Source of the DNA: Flavobacteria bacterium RIFCSPLOWO2_12_FULL_35_11
Lineage (GTDB): Bacteria; Bacteroidota; Bacteroidia; Flavobacteriales; Flavobacteriaceae
Length of the DNA: 64,000 nt
Reading direction: 5' to 3'
Assembly: GCA_001800975.1 (NCBI GenBank)
Contig: MGWK01000060.1
Coordinates: 1 to 64,000, forward strand
Below, piece by piece: positions 27,654 through 37,432 of this stretch (the stretch's first letter is position 1; the number at the start of each line of letters is the position of its first letter). Below the pieces are notes generated by a model that did no database searches, was not told where the DNA came from, and saw nothing but the letters and a program-made list of their open reading frames with translations. The position numbers and the translations under genes were made by a program.

Positions 27654-29333
27654 ATGAGTGAAGAAAAAAAATCGCTGAATTTTATTGAGCAAATTATTGA
27701 AGATGATTTGGCAAACGGTTTGGCAAAAGATAAATTACGATTTAGGTTTCCGCCAGAGCCAAACGGCTATTTGCATATTGGCCACGCGGCTTCCATTTGT
27801 TTGAATTTTGGTTTGGGATTGCGTTACAATGCGCCGGTTAACCTGCGTTTTGACGATACGAATCCGGCAAAAGAGGAACAGGAATATGTGGATTCCATAA
27901 AATATGACGTGCAATGGCTGGGTTTTAAATGGGACAAAGAATTGTATTCATCGGACTATTTTCAGCAATTGTACGATTGGGCTGTACAAATTATAAAAGA
28001 CGGAAAAGCCTATGTTGATGACCAATCATCGGAACAAATGGCTTTGCAAAAAGGAACGCCAACCGAACCGGGAACCGACAGTCCGAACCGAAACAGAACA
28101 ATTGAAGAAAATCTGGCGCTGTTTTTAAAAATGAAAAATGGCGATTTTGAAGAAGGTTCTCACGTTTTGCGCGCAAAAATTGACATGAAACATGTGAATA
28201 TGCATATGCGCGACCCAATTATGTACAGGATTTTAAAAAGACACCACCACAGAACAGGAAATGATTGGTGTATTTATCCGATGTACGACTGGACGCACGG
28301 CGAAAGCGATTATTTGGAGCAAATTTCGCATTCTATTTGTACGCTGGAGTTTAAAAGTCACCGGGATTTGTACGATTGGTATATTGACCAGGTTTACGAT
28401 CCGGCAAAATTACGTCCGAAACAACGTGAATTTGCGCGAAGAAATTTGAGTTATACGGTGATGAGCAAACGCAAATTGCTGCAATTGGTTGAAGAAAAAA
28501 TAGTTTCGGGTTGGGACGATCCAAGAATGCCAACCATTTCGGGCTTACGAAGAAGAGGCTATACGCCAGAATCTATCAGAACTTTTAGCGAAACGGCTGG
28601 AATTTCGAAACGCGATAACGTAACTGACGTGGCTTTATTGGAATATTGCATAAAAGACGATTTAAACAAAACAGCGCCACGCGTTATGGCAGTTTTAAAT
28701 CCGATTAAATTGGTGATTACCAATTACCCTGAAGGAAAAGAAGAGTGGTTGTCGGCCGAAAATAACCAGGAAGATGAAGGCGCCGGTTTTAGGGAAGTGC
28801 CTTTCAGCAATGAAATATTTATTGAAAAGGAAGATTTTAAGGAAGAAGCCAATAAAAAATTCTTTAGGCTTTCTATTGGAAAAGAAGTGCGTTTGAAAAA
28901 CGCTTATATCATTAAAGGCGAATCGGTGATAAAAGACGAAAACGGGGAAATTACCGAAATTCACTGCACCTATGATACCGACAGTTTAAGCGGAAGCGGC
29001 ACTGAAGCCAGCCAACGCAAAGTTAAAGGCACGTTGCACTGGGTTTCCATTAAACACGCCTTAAAAGCGGAAGTGAGGGTTTATGATCGATTGTTTACTG
29101 AAGAAGCGCCAGACAGCCAAAAGGACAAAGATTTTAAAGACTTTTTAAATCCCGATTCTTTAACAGTTTTGGAAGCTTTTGTGGAGCCAAGTTTAAAATC
29201 GGCCAACATTTTGGACCGATTCCAGTTTCAGCGTTTGGGTTATTTTTGTGTAGATAAAGATACCACTGAATTCCATTTGGTTTTTAACAGAACGGTTTCG
29301 TTAAGAGACAGCTGGACGAAAATGGGAGAATAG
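27654..29333 (+). CDS. glnS: Glutaminyl-tRNA synthetase
   Basis: 559 aa. Class I synthetase charging tRNA-Gln directly. The HIGH motif is in FPPEPNGYLHIGHAA (~42-49) and the KMSKS-equivalent is VMSKRKL (~270). The FDDTNP and YDWTHGESDYLE segments are typical of GlnRS rather than GluRS. Two C-terminal beta-barrel anticodon-binding domains follow. Length is normal. Its presence implies direct glutaminylation rather than the amidotransferase route alone. Own promoter, and a 66-bp palindromic terminator directly after the stop. Confidence 0.97.
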   Translation: MSEEKKSLNFIEQIIEDDLANGLAKDKLRFRFPPEPNGYLHIGHAASICLNFGLGLRYNAPVNLRFDDTNPAKEEQEYVDSIKYDVQWLGFKWDKELYSSDYFQQLYDWAVQIIKDGKAYVDDQSSEQMALQKGTPTEPGTDSPNRNRTIEENLALFLKMKNGDFEEGSHVLRAKIDMKHVNMHMRDPIMYRILKRHHHRTGNDWCIYPMYDWTHGESDYLEQISHSICTLEFKSHRDLYDWYIDQVYDPAKLRPKQREFARRNLSYTVMSKRKLLQLVEEKIVSGWDDPRMPTISGLRRRGYTPESIRTFSETAGISKRDNVTDVALLEYCIKDDLNKTAPRVMAVLNPIKLVITNYPEGKEEWLSAENNQEDEGAGFREVPFSNEIFIEKEDFKEEANKKFFRLSIGKEVRLKNAYIIKGESVIKDENGEITEIHCTYDTDSLSGSGTEASQRKVKGTLHWVSIKHALKAEVRVYDRLFTEEAPDSQKDKDFKDFLNPDSLTVLEAFVEPSLKSANILDRFQFQRLGYFCVDKDTTEFHLVFNRTVSLRDSWTKMGE

Positions 29334-29334
29334 G

Positions 29335-29400
29335 TTTACAAAATCCACCAAACAAAAAGCGCCTTTTTCAAGGCGCTTTTTGTTTGGTGGATTTTGTAAA
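29335..29400. terminator. Perfect palindromic bidirectional terminator
   Basis: Two 31-base arms with 100% complementarity around a 4-base TTTC loop, centred on AAGCGCCTT/AAGGCGCTT. It starts 2 bases after the glnS stop and ends 31 bases before the stop of the convergent DUF4837 gene, so it can end transcription from both sides. Confidence 0.93.
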
Positions 29401-29430
29401 TATACTGGCGTATATTATAAAGTATTATCC

Positions 29431-30405
29431 CTAATTTATTTTGATGGTTTTCATAATCGCTTCCAGTTCAAACATATAATCGCGTTTGTTCATCGAAGGC
29501 GCATAAGTTAAGCCTTCAACTACCACCAATCTGTTTTTTGCCTTGTCAATGATGGAATAACTTAAAAATGGTCCGGCCATATAAACGCCTTTAACTTCCC
29601 ATTTTCCTTTGGCTTCAAGCGCTTTTTTACCGTCGAGTTTTACCTCAAAAATATGCGGTGTATAAGCTTCCTCTGTAATCATATAAGATCCATCAACTTC
29701 TCCTGGGATGTACTTTTTCCCAATGGTATCTCTTATGGCAACCAGGTTGTTTCCGTTTTCGTCATCAATTGATTTTATTGGAACCGTATAGGAAAATAAC
29801 TCCATACTGTTTCCACCGTCCAAACGCATGCGATACCAAATAAAATCCCCATTGTCTTCAACTATGCTAAAAGTTTTCGGAATCTTTATGGAATATCCAT
29901 GTTTGCTAAAGGTTGGCATTTTTGCAGGATCCCAATAATTTTTATTAATTGACCGTTGAAAAGTAAGCAAATCGGCATTTTTAAATTCAGAAATCAGTGC
30001 TTTTCCGTTTTTTTGAATTTCACGAATCAGCGCTTCTTTATTGGTGCCCGTAATGGTAATTATTTTTTGAGGTTCGGCATATACATTTGTACTGGTCGTA
30101 AAAGAATTTTTATTTCCAATGCCAATATTTAAAATACTTCGGCTGGCTTTAAACATAGTTCCGAAACTTTCTGGCGGAACTTGTGTTACTTCAAATTGCG
30201 CTTCTGGTTGCGGCAATCCCAAAACGGGTTCAGCAATAAATTTTCGCAATTCATCACCAATTTCGCCTTGCCATTCGCTATTTTTCATAACAATAAGCAA
30301 ATTGTTCATTCTGCCATTTGCCTCTTTCAATGTTTTTTGACCGCCTCCTGTATCACAGGAAATCAGCAAAGAAATTAGCCCTAATACTAATCCAATCTTT
30401 TTCAT
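29431..30405 (-). CDS. DUF4837 family lipoprotein
   Basis: 324 aa. The lipobox LLISCDTGG puts the lipid anchor on Cys17. The body (RMNNLLIVMKNSEWQGEIGD, later YMITEEAYTPH and the C-terminal GLTYAPSMNKRDYMFELE) matches my knowledge of DUF4837, a Bacteroidota envelope family of unknown function. Located 66 bases downstream of a LysM lytic transglycosylase, with which it probably shares a transcript and an envelope role. No catalytic motif visible. Confidence 0.85.
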   Translation of the reverse strand: MKKIGLVLGLISLLISCDTGGGQKTLKEANGRMNNLLIVMKNSEWQGEIGDELRKFIAEPVLGLPQPEAQFEVTQVPPESFGTMFKASRSILNIGIGNKNSFTTSTNVYAEPQKIITITGTNKEALIREIQKNGKALISEFKNADLLTFQRSINKNYWDPAKMPTFSKHGYSIKIPKTFSIVEDNGDFIWYRMRLDGGNSMELFSYTVPIKSIDDENGNNLVAIRDTIGKKYIPGEVDGSYMITEEAYTPHIFEVKLDGKKALEAKGKWEVKGVYMAGPFLSYSIIDKAKNRLVVVEGLTYAPSMNKRDYMFELEAIMKTIKIN

Positions 30406-30471
30406 TTGTGGGTATTTATTGTTTTTTTATTTGTCGAAAATAATTCGCAAATCAAATTGGGATTTACAACA

Positions 30472-32019
30472 TTATTTTTTTTGATCATTTAATAAATTCA
30501 ATATTTTTAATTTGATTCCGGGTTTTAGGCTATTAACACTCCAAATATTGTTCCATTCTTTAATATTTTGTACGGAAACATTTGTGAATTTTTTTGCAAT
30601 GGACCACAAGGAATCTCCCAATTTCACGATGTAATAAGTAGTTTCATCTTTATCTTCTTTGATTGGTGTCACTTTTGCGGTAACAATCGGGTTGGTATTT
30701 TTAGGGTAAACCACCAGCTTTTGTCCGACTTGCAATTTTGTGCTTTTTAAATTGTTCCATTTTTTCAAATTGCTTTCGGCCACACCATGTTTAGCGGCTA
30801 TTTTACCTAAATATTCACCCCTTTTAACCTTGTGTGTAATCTTATCGTCAAGTTTTATGAGTTCCAGCAACGGCTTTTCTACTTTTGTATCTTCTAAATC
30901 GGCATAGGCATAAATCAATCGTTCATTGCTCACGAAATTTCCGATATCTTTTATGGGTAAGGTCAGAATATAGTTTTTGTTTTTTATATAAGGAATAATC
31001 TCCAGTTTATATTGCGGATTTAAAAATTTAAGCACTTCAATATCAACATTTAAAGTTTCATTAATTTGTGCAAAAGTCAACTGTCTTTTTACTTGGACGG
31101 TATCTGTTGCATAATAGGAAATTGCTCTTTCCTTAGACTTTATGTTGTGTTCCTTTGCATATTCAAAAATGTACAAAGTCGCGTAAAAAGCCGGTACATA
31201 TGCGGCGGTTTCATTAGGCAGATACTTGCGGATATTCCAATAATTGGTGCTTCCTCCAGATCTTCTGATGGCTTTGGAAACATTTCCCGGACCCGAATTG
31301 TAGGCCGCCAATGCCATACTCCAATCGCCATACATTTTATACAAACTTTCCAAATACATACAGGCTGCTTCTGTTGCCCTGTAAGGATCTGAGCGTTCAT
31401 CTATATAAGAACTAACCTCCAAATCGTAATATTTCCCTGTCTGATACATAAATTGCCACAAACCGGTTGCTCCTACGCGAGAACGTGCATTTGGATTTAA
31501 CGCCGACTCAATAACCGCCAAATACTTTAATTCCATAGGAATGTTATATTTTGCCAAATGTTCCTCAAACATGGGGAAAAAATACCGTGCCCTTTCCATA
31601 ATTGTGGAAAGTGACGATTTTCTTTTTTGTAAGTAGGTTCTTATAACTTGTTCAAGCTGAGGATTGTATTCAATTTTAAAAGGTGTTTTGCTGTTCAAAT
31701 ATTTCAATCGCGCTTTTAACAAATCTGTTGGCAATTCTTCAAGACCGGCAACCAAAATTTCATCATCTCCCAACATATATTGTTCCTTGTCGTACAAAGG
31801 AGATTTTATTAATTTATTCATCCACAAACTATCTATTAGCATAGCTTGTGGGTGAACCTGAAGTATTAATGAATCTGAATTTGTAAAAAACAATGCTGGG
31901 CCATCTGAAAAATGAACTTTAGCATTTTCGTTATTCTGAATTTTTAGGCTCTCTGTTTTCTTTTGTGAAAACCCAAAAGTAAAAGTTAATAAAAACGCAA
32001 TGTATACTAAATTTTTCAT
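30472..32019 (-). CDS. LysM-domain lytic transglycosylase (MltD-like)
   Basis: 515 aa. Signal peptide (to GFSQ). A GH23 transglycosylase domain (~150-290) shows the catalytic glutamate in AVIESALNPNARS, then GATGLWQFM and AAYNSGPGNV, the standard SLT motifs. Two LysM repeats follow (KRGEYLGKIAAKHGV ~395 and KLGDSLWSIAKKFTN ~470), which bind peptidoglycan. It cleaves glycan strands with 1,6-anhydro product formation. It is 6 bases downstream of an OmpA-type lipoprotein gene, in an envelope cluster with DUF4837. Confidence 0.93.
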   Translation of the reverse strand: MKNLVYIAFLLTFTFGFSQKKTESLKIQNNENAKVHFSDGPALFFTNSDSLILQVHPQAMLIDSLWMNKLIKSPLYDKEQYMLGDDEILVAGLEELPTDLLKARLKYLNSKTPFKIEYNPQLEQVIRTYLQKRKSSLSTIMERARYFFPMFEEHLAKYNIPMELKYLAVIESALNPNARSRVGATGLWQFMYQTGKYYDLEVSSYIDERSDPYRATEAACMYLESLYKMYGDWSMALAAYNSGPGNVSKAIRRSGGSTNYWNIRKYLPNETAAYVPAFYATLYIFEYAKEHNIKSKERAISYYATDTVQVKRQLTFAQINETLNVDIEVLKFLNPQYKLEIIPYIKNKNYILTLPIKDIGNFVSNERLIYAYADLEDTKVEKPLLELIKLDDKITHKVKRGEYLGKIAAKHGVAESNLKKWNNLKSTKLQVGQKLVVYPKNTNPIVTAKVTPIKEDKDETTYYIVKLGDSLWSIAKKFTNVSVQNIKEWNNIWSVNSLKPGIKLKILNLLNDQKK

Positions 32020-32025
32020 AAGAGA

Positions 32026-32976
32026 TTAGTTGTTTAAAAGTTTTGAAATTTCGTCTAAATTAGGCGCTAAAATAATTTCAATTCTTCTGTTTTTTGCTTT
32101 CCCTTCTGAAGTTGCATTGGAACCAACCATCACATATTCACTTCTTCCCGCCGCTGTAATTTGCGTTGGGTTTACGCCTTTATTTTGTAAAATTCTAACA
32201 ATGGCTGTTGCGCGTTTAACGGATAAATCCCAGTTGTCTATCACGGTTGCTCCGGCATATGGAACGTTGTCTGTATGGCCTTCAATAAGCACGTTGATGT
32301 CCGGATTTTTTGACAACACGCCTGCCAACTGCTCTACGGCATTTTTTCCTTCACTTCCTACCGCCCAGCTTCCTGAATCGAACAGCAATTTATTTTCCAT
32401 AGACACATAAATTTTTCCATTTTTTTGAACTACGGTCAATCCTTTACCTTCAAAACTATGCAATGCGCTGGAAATAGCATTTTTCAACTGTTGCATTTGG
32501 GCTTCTTTTGCATCAATTAAACCTTGAAGCTCATTAATTTGGTTGGAGCGTTCGGCCAATTCATTTTGAAGTTTTGCCAATCGGTCACTTTCAATAGCCA
32601 ATTTTCTTTCTTTTTCTTCCAGTTGAACCAATAATTCCTGATTTTTTTGAGATTGCTCGGCCAGTTTTTTTGAACTTTGGGTTGAAAGCACATTATAAGA
32701 TTCGTCTAAATTTTTATGTTTACTTTGAAGTGAAACGAACTCATTGTCCAAAATTTCTTTTTGGGTTTTTAGCGCATCGTAATCGTTGTTAAGTTTTTCT
32801 AAATCGGCTTCCAATGCTTTTTTCGCAGCCAATAAATCATCTTTTTCTTCAACCAATGCTGAATTTGAAGAACGTAAATTATTGAATTTTGTTTCTAGTT
32901 CCTGATATACTTTTTTTGATACACACGAATTTAACGTGATTGCTATAATGAATAGAATTGCTGTTTTTTTTAACAT
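32026..32976 (-). CDS. OmpA-family peptidoglycan-binding lipoprotein
   Basis: 316 aa. Lipoprotein signal (ITLNSCVSK, Cys18). Residues ~22-165 are a long coiled coil rich in Leu, Lys, Glu and Gln. The C-terminal OmpA domain (~190-305) has VLIEGHTDNVPYAG, NWDLSVKRATAIVRIL and the final GKAKNRRIEIIL, which bind diaminopimelate in peptidoglycan. It probably tethers the outer membrane to the wall across the coiled-coil spacer. Same strand and 6 bases before the lytic transglycosylase. Confidence 0.92.
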   Translation of the reverse strand: MLKKTAILFIIAITLNSCVSKKVYQELETKFNNLRSSNSALVEEKDDLLAAKKALEADLEKLNNDYDALKTQKEILDNEFVSLQSKHKNLDESYNVLSTQSSKKLAEQSQKNQELLVQLEEKERKLAIESDRLAKLQNELAERSNQINELQGLIDAKEAQMQQLKNAISSALHSFEGKGLTVVQKNGKIYVSMENKLLFDSGSWAVGSEGKNAVEQLAGVLSKNPDINVLIEGHTDNVPYAGATVIDNWDLSVKRATAIVRILQNKGVNPTQITAAGRSEYVMVGSNATSEGKAKNRRIEIILAPNLDEISKLLNN

Positions 32977-32999
32977 TGTACTGCTTTTAATAATTTAAT

Positions 33000-33761
33000 T
33001 TAATCAATTTCAACTACCACTGGGCAATGATCGGAATGATTTGCCTCCGGTAAAATATAGGCTCTTTTAATTCTGTCTTTCATTTCATTGCTTACCATGT
33101 GATAATCTATACGCCAACCTTTATTATTGTTTCTTGAATTTGCCCTGTAACTCCACCAACTGTAATGATGTGGTTCTTTGTTTAAATGACGAAATGAATC
33201 TGTAAAACCACTGTCTATAAAATTCCCCAGCCAGTCACGCTCGACGGGCAAAAACCCAGAGGTATTTTTATTCTGGACCGGATTATGAATGTCAATTTCT
33301 GTATGGCAAATGTTATAATCTCCACAAATAATAATATTGGGAAGTTCTTTTTTGAGGTTGCTTACATAGTCCTGAAATTGGGCCATGTAATTGAATTTGA
33401 ACTCCAATCGGTCATCATTGGTTCCGGAAGGTAAATATAAGCTCATTATTGATACGTTCGCAAAATCTATGCGTAAATTTCTTCCTTCGTAGTCCATTGC
33501 TGCGATTCCTGTGCCGTAAACAACGTGATCAGGCCTTGTTTTTGATAAAACAGCCACGCCGCTATAACCCTTCTTTTCTGCCGAAAACCAATAGTGATAT
33601 GCATAACCGGCATTGTCAAACAAACTTAAATCCAACTGTTCTTTATGGGCTTTTATTTCCTGCAAACAAATAACATCTGGATTTGCGGCAACCAACCATT
33701 CAATAAAACCTTTATTTAATGCGGCCCTTATTCCATTAACATTGTATGATATTATCTTCAT
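33000..33761 (-). CDS. xth: Exodeoxyribonuclease III
   Basis: 253 aa. AP endonuclease and 3'-5' exonuclease for base-excision repair. MKIISYNVNGIRAAL at the start, the metal-binding glutamate in CLQEIKA (~34), GDYNICHTEIDIHNP and the C-terminal WRIDYHMVS and NHSDHCPVVVEI form the complete EEP-family active site. Normal length. It lies 23 bases before the OmpA gene stop region and 10 bases after scoB, on the same strand; whether it is co-transcribed is unclear. Confidence 0.96.
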   Translation of the reverse strand: MKIISYNVNGIRAALNKGFIEWLVAANPDVICLQEIKAHKEQLDLSLFDNAGYAYHYWFSAEKKGYSGVAVLSKTRPDHVVYGTGIAAMDYEGRNLRIDFANVSIMSLYLPSGTNDDRLEFKFNYMAQFQDYVSNLKKELPNIIICGDYNICHTEIDIHNPVQNKNTSGFLPVERDWLGNFIDSGFTDSFRHLNKEPHHYSWWSYRANSRNNNKGWRIDYHMVSNEMKDRIKRAYILPEANHSDHCPVVVEID

Positions 33762-33771
33762 TTGGATTTTT

Positions 33772-34428
33772 TTAAAACTTCATTTCAGGAATTTCTCCTT
33801 CCACAATTAAAGTTCCCTCTGTAGCGGCTATAATTTCTTCAACAGAAACACCAGGAGCTCTTTCTAAAAGATAAAACGCATTGTTCTTTATTTCTAAATA
33901 TGCCAAATTTGTCACCACTTTTTTAACACAATTTACCCCTGTTAATGGCAATGAACATTTTTTTAATAATTTCGATTCACCTGCTTTATCGGTGTGCATC
34001 ATGGCAACAATAATATTTTCTGCTGATGCCACCAAGTCCATCGCGCCACCCATTCCTTTGACCATTTTTCCCGGAATTTTCCAGTTGGCGATATCTCCGT
34101 TATGAGAAACTTCCATCGCCCCTAAAACGGTTAACTGAACGTGTTGTCCGCGAATCATCGCAAAACTCATGGCAGAATCAAATAACGAACCGCCCTTTAA
34201 AATAGTGACCGTTTGTTTTCCCGCGTTAATTAAATCGGCATCTTCTTCCCCATCAATTGGAAAAGGGCCCATTCCAAGCATTCCATTTTCAGACTGAAAT
34301 ACTACATCTATGTTTTTAGGTATATAATTGGCCACCAAGGTAGGAATTCCAATACCTAAATTTACATACCATTTATCTTGTAATTCTTGTGCAATTCTTT
34401 GCGCTATTTCTTGTTTAGATAAAGCCAT
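33772..34428 (-). CDS. scoB: 3-oxoacid CoA-transferase subunit B
   Basis: 218 aa. With ScoA transfers CoA from succinyl-CoA to acetoacetate or a related 3-oxoacid. The catalytic glutamate lies in the SENG motif of QSENGMLGMGP (~45-55), and GGAMDLVA and GVNCVKKVVTN are conserved in B subunits. Length is standard. Three bases separate it from scoA, as expected for the two halves of a complex. Links to ketone-body, leucine or acyl degradation; the pathway partner is not in the window. Confidence 0.95.
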   Translation of the reverse strand: MALSKQEIAQRIAQELQDKWYVNLGIGIPTLVANYIPKNIDVVFQSENGMLGMGPFPIDGEEDADLINAGKQTVTILKGGSLFDSAMSFAMIRGQHVQLTVLGAMEVSHNGDIANWKIPGKMVKGMGGAMDLVASAENIIVAMMHTDKAGESKLLKKCSLPLTGVNCVKKVVTNLAYLEIKNNAFYLLERAPGVSVEEIIAATEGTLIVEGEIPEMKF

Positions 34429-34431
34429 AGT

Positions 34432-35133
34432 TTAAGATTTTGGAGTTACTGTGCGTTGTTCAATTCTCTTTTCATAATCTTTTCCTTGAAAAATTCGTTG
34501 CACAAAAATTCCAGGCGTATGAATTTGATTTGGGTCCAATTCTCCAGCCTCAACCAATTCTTCAACTTCAGCAACCGTAATTTTTCCGGCCATTGCCATC
34601 ATCGGATTAAAATTACGTGCAGTTCCTTTAAAAATAAGATTTCCTGCGGTATCTCCTTTCCATGCTTTCACAAAAGCAAACTCTGGATTAAAGGCATGTT
34701 CCAAAACATACATTTTGCCGTTAAACTCCCTGGTTTCTTTTCCTTCCGCCACTTCTGTTCCGTATCCGGCAGGTGTATAAAATGCCGGAATTCCCGCACC
34801 TGTAGCTCTACAACGCTCCGCTAAAGTTCCCTGCGGAATTAATTCTACATCCAATTCCCCCGAAAGCATTTGGCGTTCAAATTCTTCATTTTCTCCAACA
34901 TAAGAAGAAACCATTTTTTTAATTTGGCGTTTTTTTAATAAAAGTCCCAATCCAAAATCATCGACTCCGGCATTGTTAGAGATACAGGTCAAATTATTAA
35001 CACCCAATCTCACCAATTCTGAAATACAATTTTCTGGAATTCCGCATAAACCAAAACCGCCGAGCATGAAAACCATGCCGTCTTCTACCCCTTGTAAAGC
35101 CTCATGTACGTTTTTAACTACTTTATTTATCAT
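34432..35133 (-). CDS. scoA: 3-oxoacid CoA-transferase subunit A
   Basis: 233 aa. Alpha subunit of the CoA-transferase. The glycine-rich CoA-binding segment [16 protein letters not shown] (~22-37) and the [24 protein letters not shown] region (~112-135) are signatures of SCOT-type A subunits. It begins 13 bases after the PBP1A stop on the same strand, so read-through from the cell-wall genes is possible but there may be an undetected promoter. Confidence 0.95.
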   Translation of the reverse strand: MINKVVKNVHEALQGVEDGMVFMLGGFGLCGIPENCISELVRLGVNNLTCISNNAGVDDFGLGLLLKKRQIKKMVSSYVGENEEFERQMLSGELDVELIPQGTLAERCRATGAGIPAFYTPAGYGTEVAEGKETREFNGKMYVLEHAFNPEFAFVKAWKGDTAGNLIFKGTARNFNPMMAMAGKITVAEVEELVEAGELDPNQIHTPGIFVQRIFQGKDYEKRIEQRTVTPKS

Positions 35134-35146
35134 AAAATTTTAACTT

Positions 35147-37432
35147 TTAAAATTCAGGATCCTCTCCTATTTCTATTTCAGAAGTGTTGTCACTTGCTTG
35201 TTTGCTGCAATCTGTTTCAATAGTAATTCCTTCTGGCCTTTCAAATGCTTCTTTGCTGACTTTCAAAGTTTTGTCTGCATACATTTTTTTATAATACAAC
35301 CCCCAAATAGGCAATGCCATGGTAGCGCCCTGTCCTCTGCTTAGGCCTGCAAAATGTATGGCTCTGTCTTCACCGCCAACCCAAACGCCGGTTGCCAGGT
35401 TAGGTACAATGCCCATAAACCAACCATCAGACTGATTTTGGGTAGTTCCCGTTTTTCCTGCAATCGGATTTGTGAATTTGTACGGATAACCGGTGACCAT
35501 ATTATCGGCATAGGTTGTTCCGCCAGTGCGCAAACGAATACCTGAACCCGACTCTGTTACGCCTTCCAATAAATTGGTAATTACATAGGCCGATTCCTCG
35601 CTTAGCGCTTCTTTTGAATTTGGCATAAATTGTTCTAAAACCAATCCGTTTTTATCTTCTATTCTCATTAATACCATCGGCTCAATTCTTAGGCCTTTAT
35701 TTGCAAAAGTTGAATAGGCGCCAACCATTTCATATAACGATAAATCTACAGAACCAAGCGCTATTGAAGGCACTTCGGGAATTTCACTTTCTATTCCAAC
35801 ACTTTGTGCCAAATTAACCACGGTTTTAGGATGCACCATATCAATTAACTTTACGGTAATTACGTTTATTGAATTTGCCAAGGCTTTTTTCAACGTTAAT
35901 TCCCCGCCATATTTATTGTCCGAATTTTTTGGTGTCCAATCTGCCGCCATTCCATATTTTTCTGCCGGAATTGTATAAGGCGTATTTGGCAATTTATAAC
36001 AGGGCGATAATTTCAATTGGTTGATGGCAGCTGCATAAACAAAAGGCTTAAAGGTAGAACCTACCTGACGTTTTTGCTGTTTCACCGCATCAAATTGAAA
36101 GTGTTTATAATTTACGCCGCCAACCCAAGCTTTTACGTGGCCTGTTTGTGGCTCAATAGATAATAATCCGGAGCGTAAAATGTGTTTGTAGTATTTAATG
36201 GAATCATAAGGAGACATGATGGTGTCTATTTCACCTTTATAGGAAAAGACGCTCATACTTGTTTTTTCTTTAAATGAAGCTTTAATTTCACTTTCTGAAG
36301 CACCATTTTTTCTCATACGAATCCAACGATCGGAACGTTTCATTGCCTGCTCCATGGTAGTTGCCACCTGATCTTCATCCAAATCGTAAAACGGCGCTGT
36401 TTTGTTGTTTTTTTGTTCTTTATAAAAAACCCGTTGCAAGTTGGCCATATGCTCTTTCATGGCATCTTCGGCATATTTTTGCATACGTGAATCTATGGTT
36501 ACGTAAATTTTAAGTCCGTCCCGTTGCAAGTTATACTCTGTACCATCAGGTTTTGGATTATTTTTTATCCATGTTTTCATAAAATCGCGCAGGTATTCCC
36601 TAAAATACGTTGCGGAACCATCGCTATGTCCTTCTCTATGCACATTCAAATTTAAAGGTGTCGCCTGAAAAGCATCTCTTTGTTCTTTCGTGATAAAATC
36701 GTTCTTATACATTTGGCCCAATACCACATTTCGGCGATTTTTTACCAATTCCGGTCTTTTTAACGGATTAAAATAAGAGGCGTTTTTCAGCATTCCAACC
36801 AACATGGCCGACTCCGGAATTTTTAAATCAATAGGTTCTTTTCCAAAATAAATTCGTGAAGCGGAACGAATGCCCACAGCCAAATTCAAATAATCGTATT
36901 TGTTTAAATACATGGTCAGTATTTCCTGCTTGGTATACTGGCGTTCTAACCGGATGGCAATTACATATTCTTTTACTTTTTGCAAAATCCTTTCCACTAT
37001 ATTTCTGGATCCTTCGCCGTGAAACAACAATTTGGCCAATTGCTGGGTAATGGTACTTCCGCCGCCTTCTCTTCCCAACATCACAACAGCACGCACAGAA
37101 GCTCTAAAATCAATTCCAGAATGATCATAAAAACGTTCGTCTTCAGTAGCAATCAATGCATTGATTAAGTTTTCGGGTAAATCTTTATATTTTACGGGTG
37201 TGCGATTTTCATAGGCGTATTTTCCCAATGTTTTTCCATCAACAGAAATAACTTCAGAAGCGGTGTTTCTTTCGGGACTTTCTAATTCCTCGAAGGAAGG
37301 AAGGGTTCCAAAAGCGCCAAAAGAGGCCAATATGAATAGCAGTATTACGAATGAAATTCCTGCAAAAATGGTCTTCCAAAACCATTTAATATACTTTGAA
37401 AATTGATCGTTGCTTGTTTGTTTTTTTGTCAT
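35147..37432 (-). CDS. Class A penicillin-binding protein 1A
   Basis: 761 aa. Bifunctional peptidoglycan synthase. One N-terminal transmembrane helix (~18-42), GT51 domain with TEDERFYDHSG (~94) and GGSTITQQLAKLLF, then the transpeptidase domain with the acyl-serine motif GSTFKPF (~458, SxxK), SIN in ANSINVIT, and KTGTTQNQSDGW (~659). All three active-site motifs are intact. Overlaps the gldH stop by 4 bases, so it is coupled to it; the order ricT-gldH-PBP1A is one I associate with Flavobacteriia. Makes glycan strands in the periplasm. Confidence 0.95.
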   Translation of the reverse strand: MTKKQTSNDQFSKYIKWFWKTIFAGISFVILLFILASFGAFGTLPSFEELESPERNTASEVISVDGKTLGKYAYENRTPVKYKDLPENLINALIATEDERFYDHSGIDFRASVRAVVMLGREGGGSTITQQLAKLLFHGEGSRNIVERILQKVKEYVIAIRLERQYTKQEILTMYLNKYDYLNLAVGIRSASRIYFGKEPIDLKIPESAMLVGMLKNASYFNPLKRPELVKNRRNVVLGQMYKNDFITKEQRDAFQATPLNLNVHREGHSDGSATYFREYLRDFMKTWIKNNPKPDGTEYNLQRDGLKIYVTIDSRMQKYAEDAMKEHMANLQRVFYKEQKNNKTAPFYDLDEDQVATTMEQAMKRSDRWIRMRKNGASESEIKASFKEKTSMSVFSYKGEIDTIMSPYDSIKYYKHILRSGLLSIEPQTGHVKAWVGGVNYKHFQFDAVKQQKRQVGSTFKPFVYAAAINQLKLSPCYKLPNTPYTIPAEKYGMAADWTPKNSDNKYGGELTLKKALANSINVITVKLIDMVHPKTVVNLAQSVGIESEIPEVPSIALGSVDLSLYEMVGAYSTFANKGLRIEPMVLMRIEDKNGLVLEQFMPNSKEALSEESAYVITNLLEGVTESGSGIRLRTGGTTYADNMVTGYPYKFTNPIAGKTGTTQNQSDGWFMGIVPNLATGVWVGGEDRAIHFAGLSRGQGATMALPIWGLYYKKMYADKTLKVSKEAFERPEGITIETDCSKQASDNTSEIEIGEDPEF

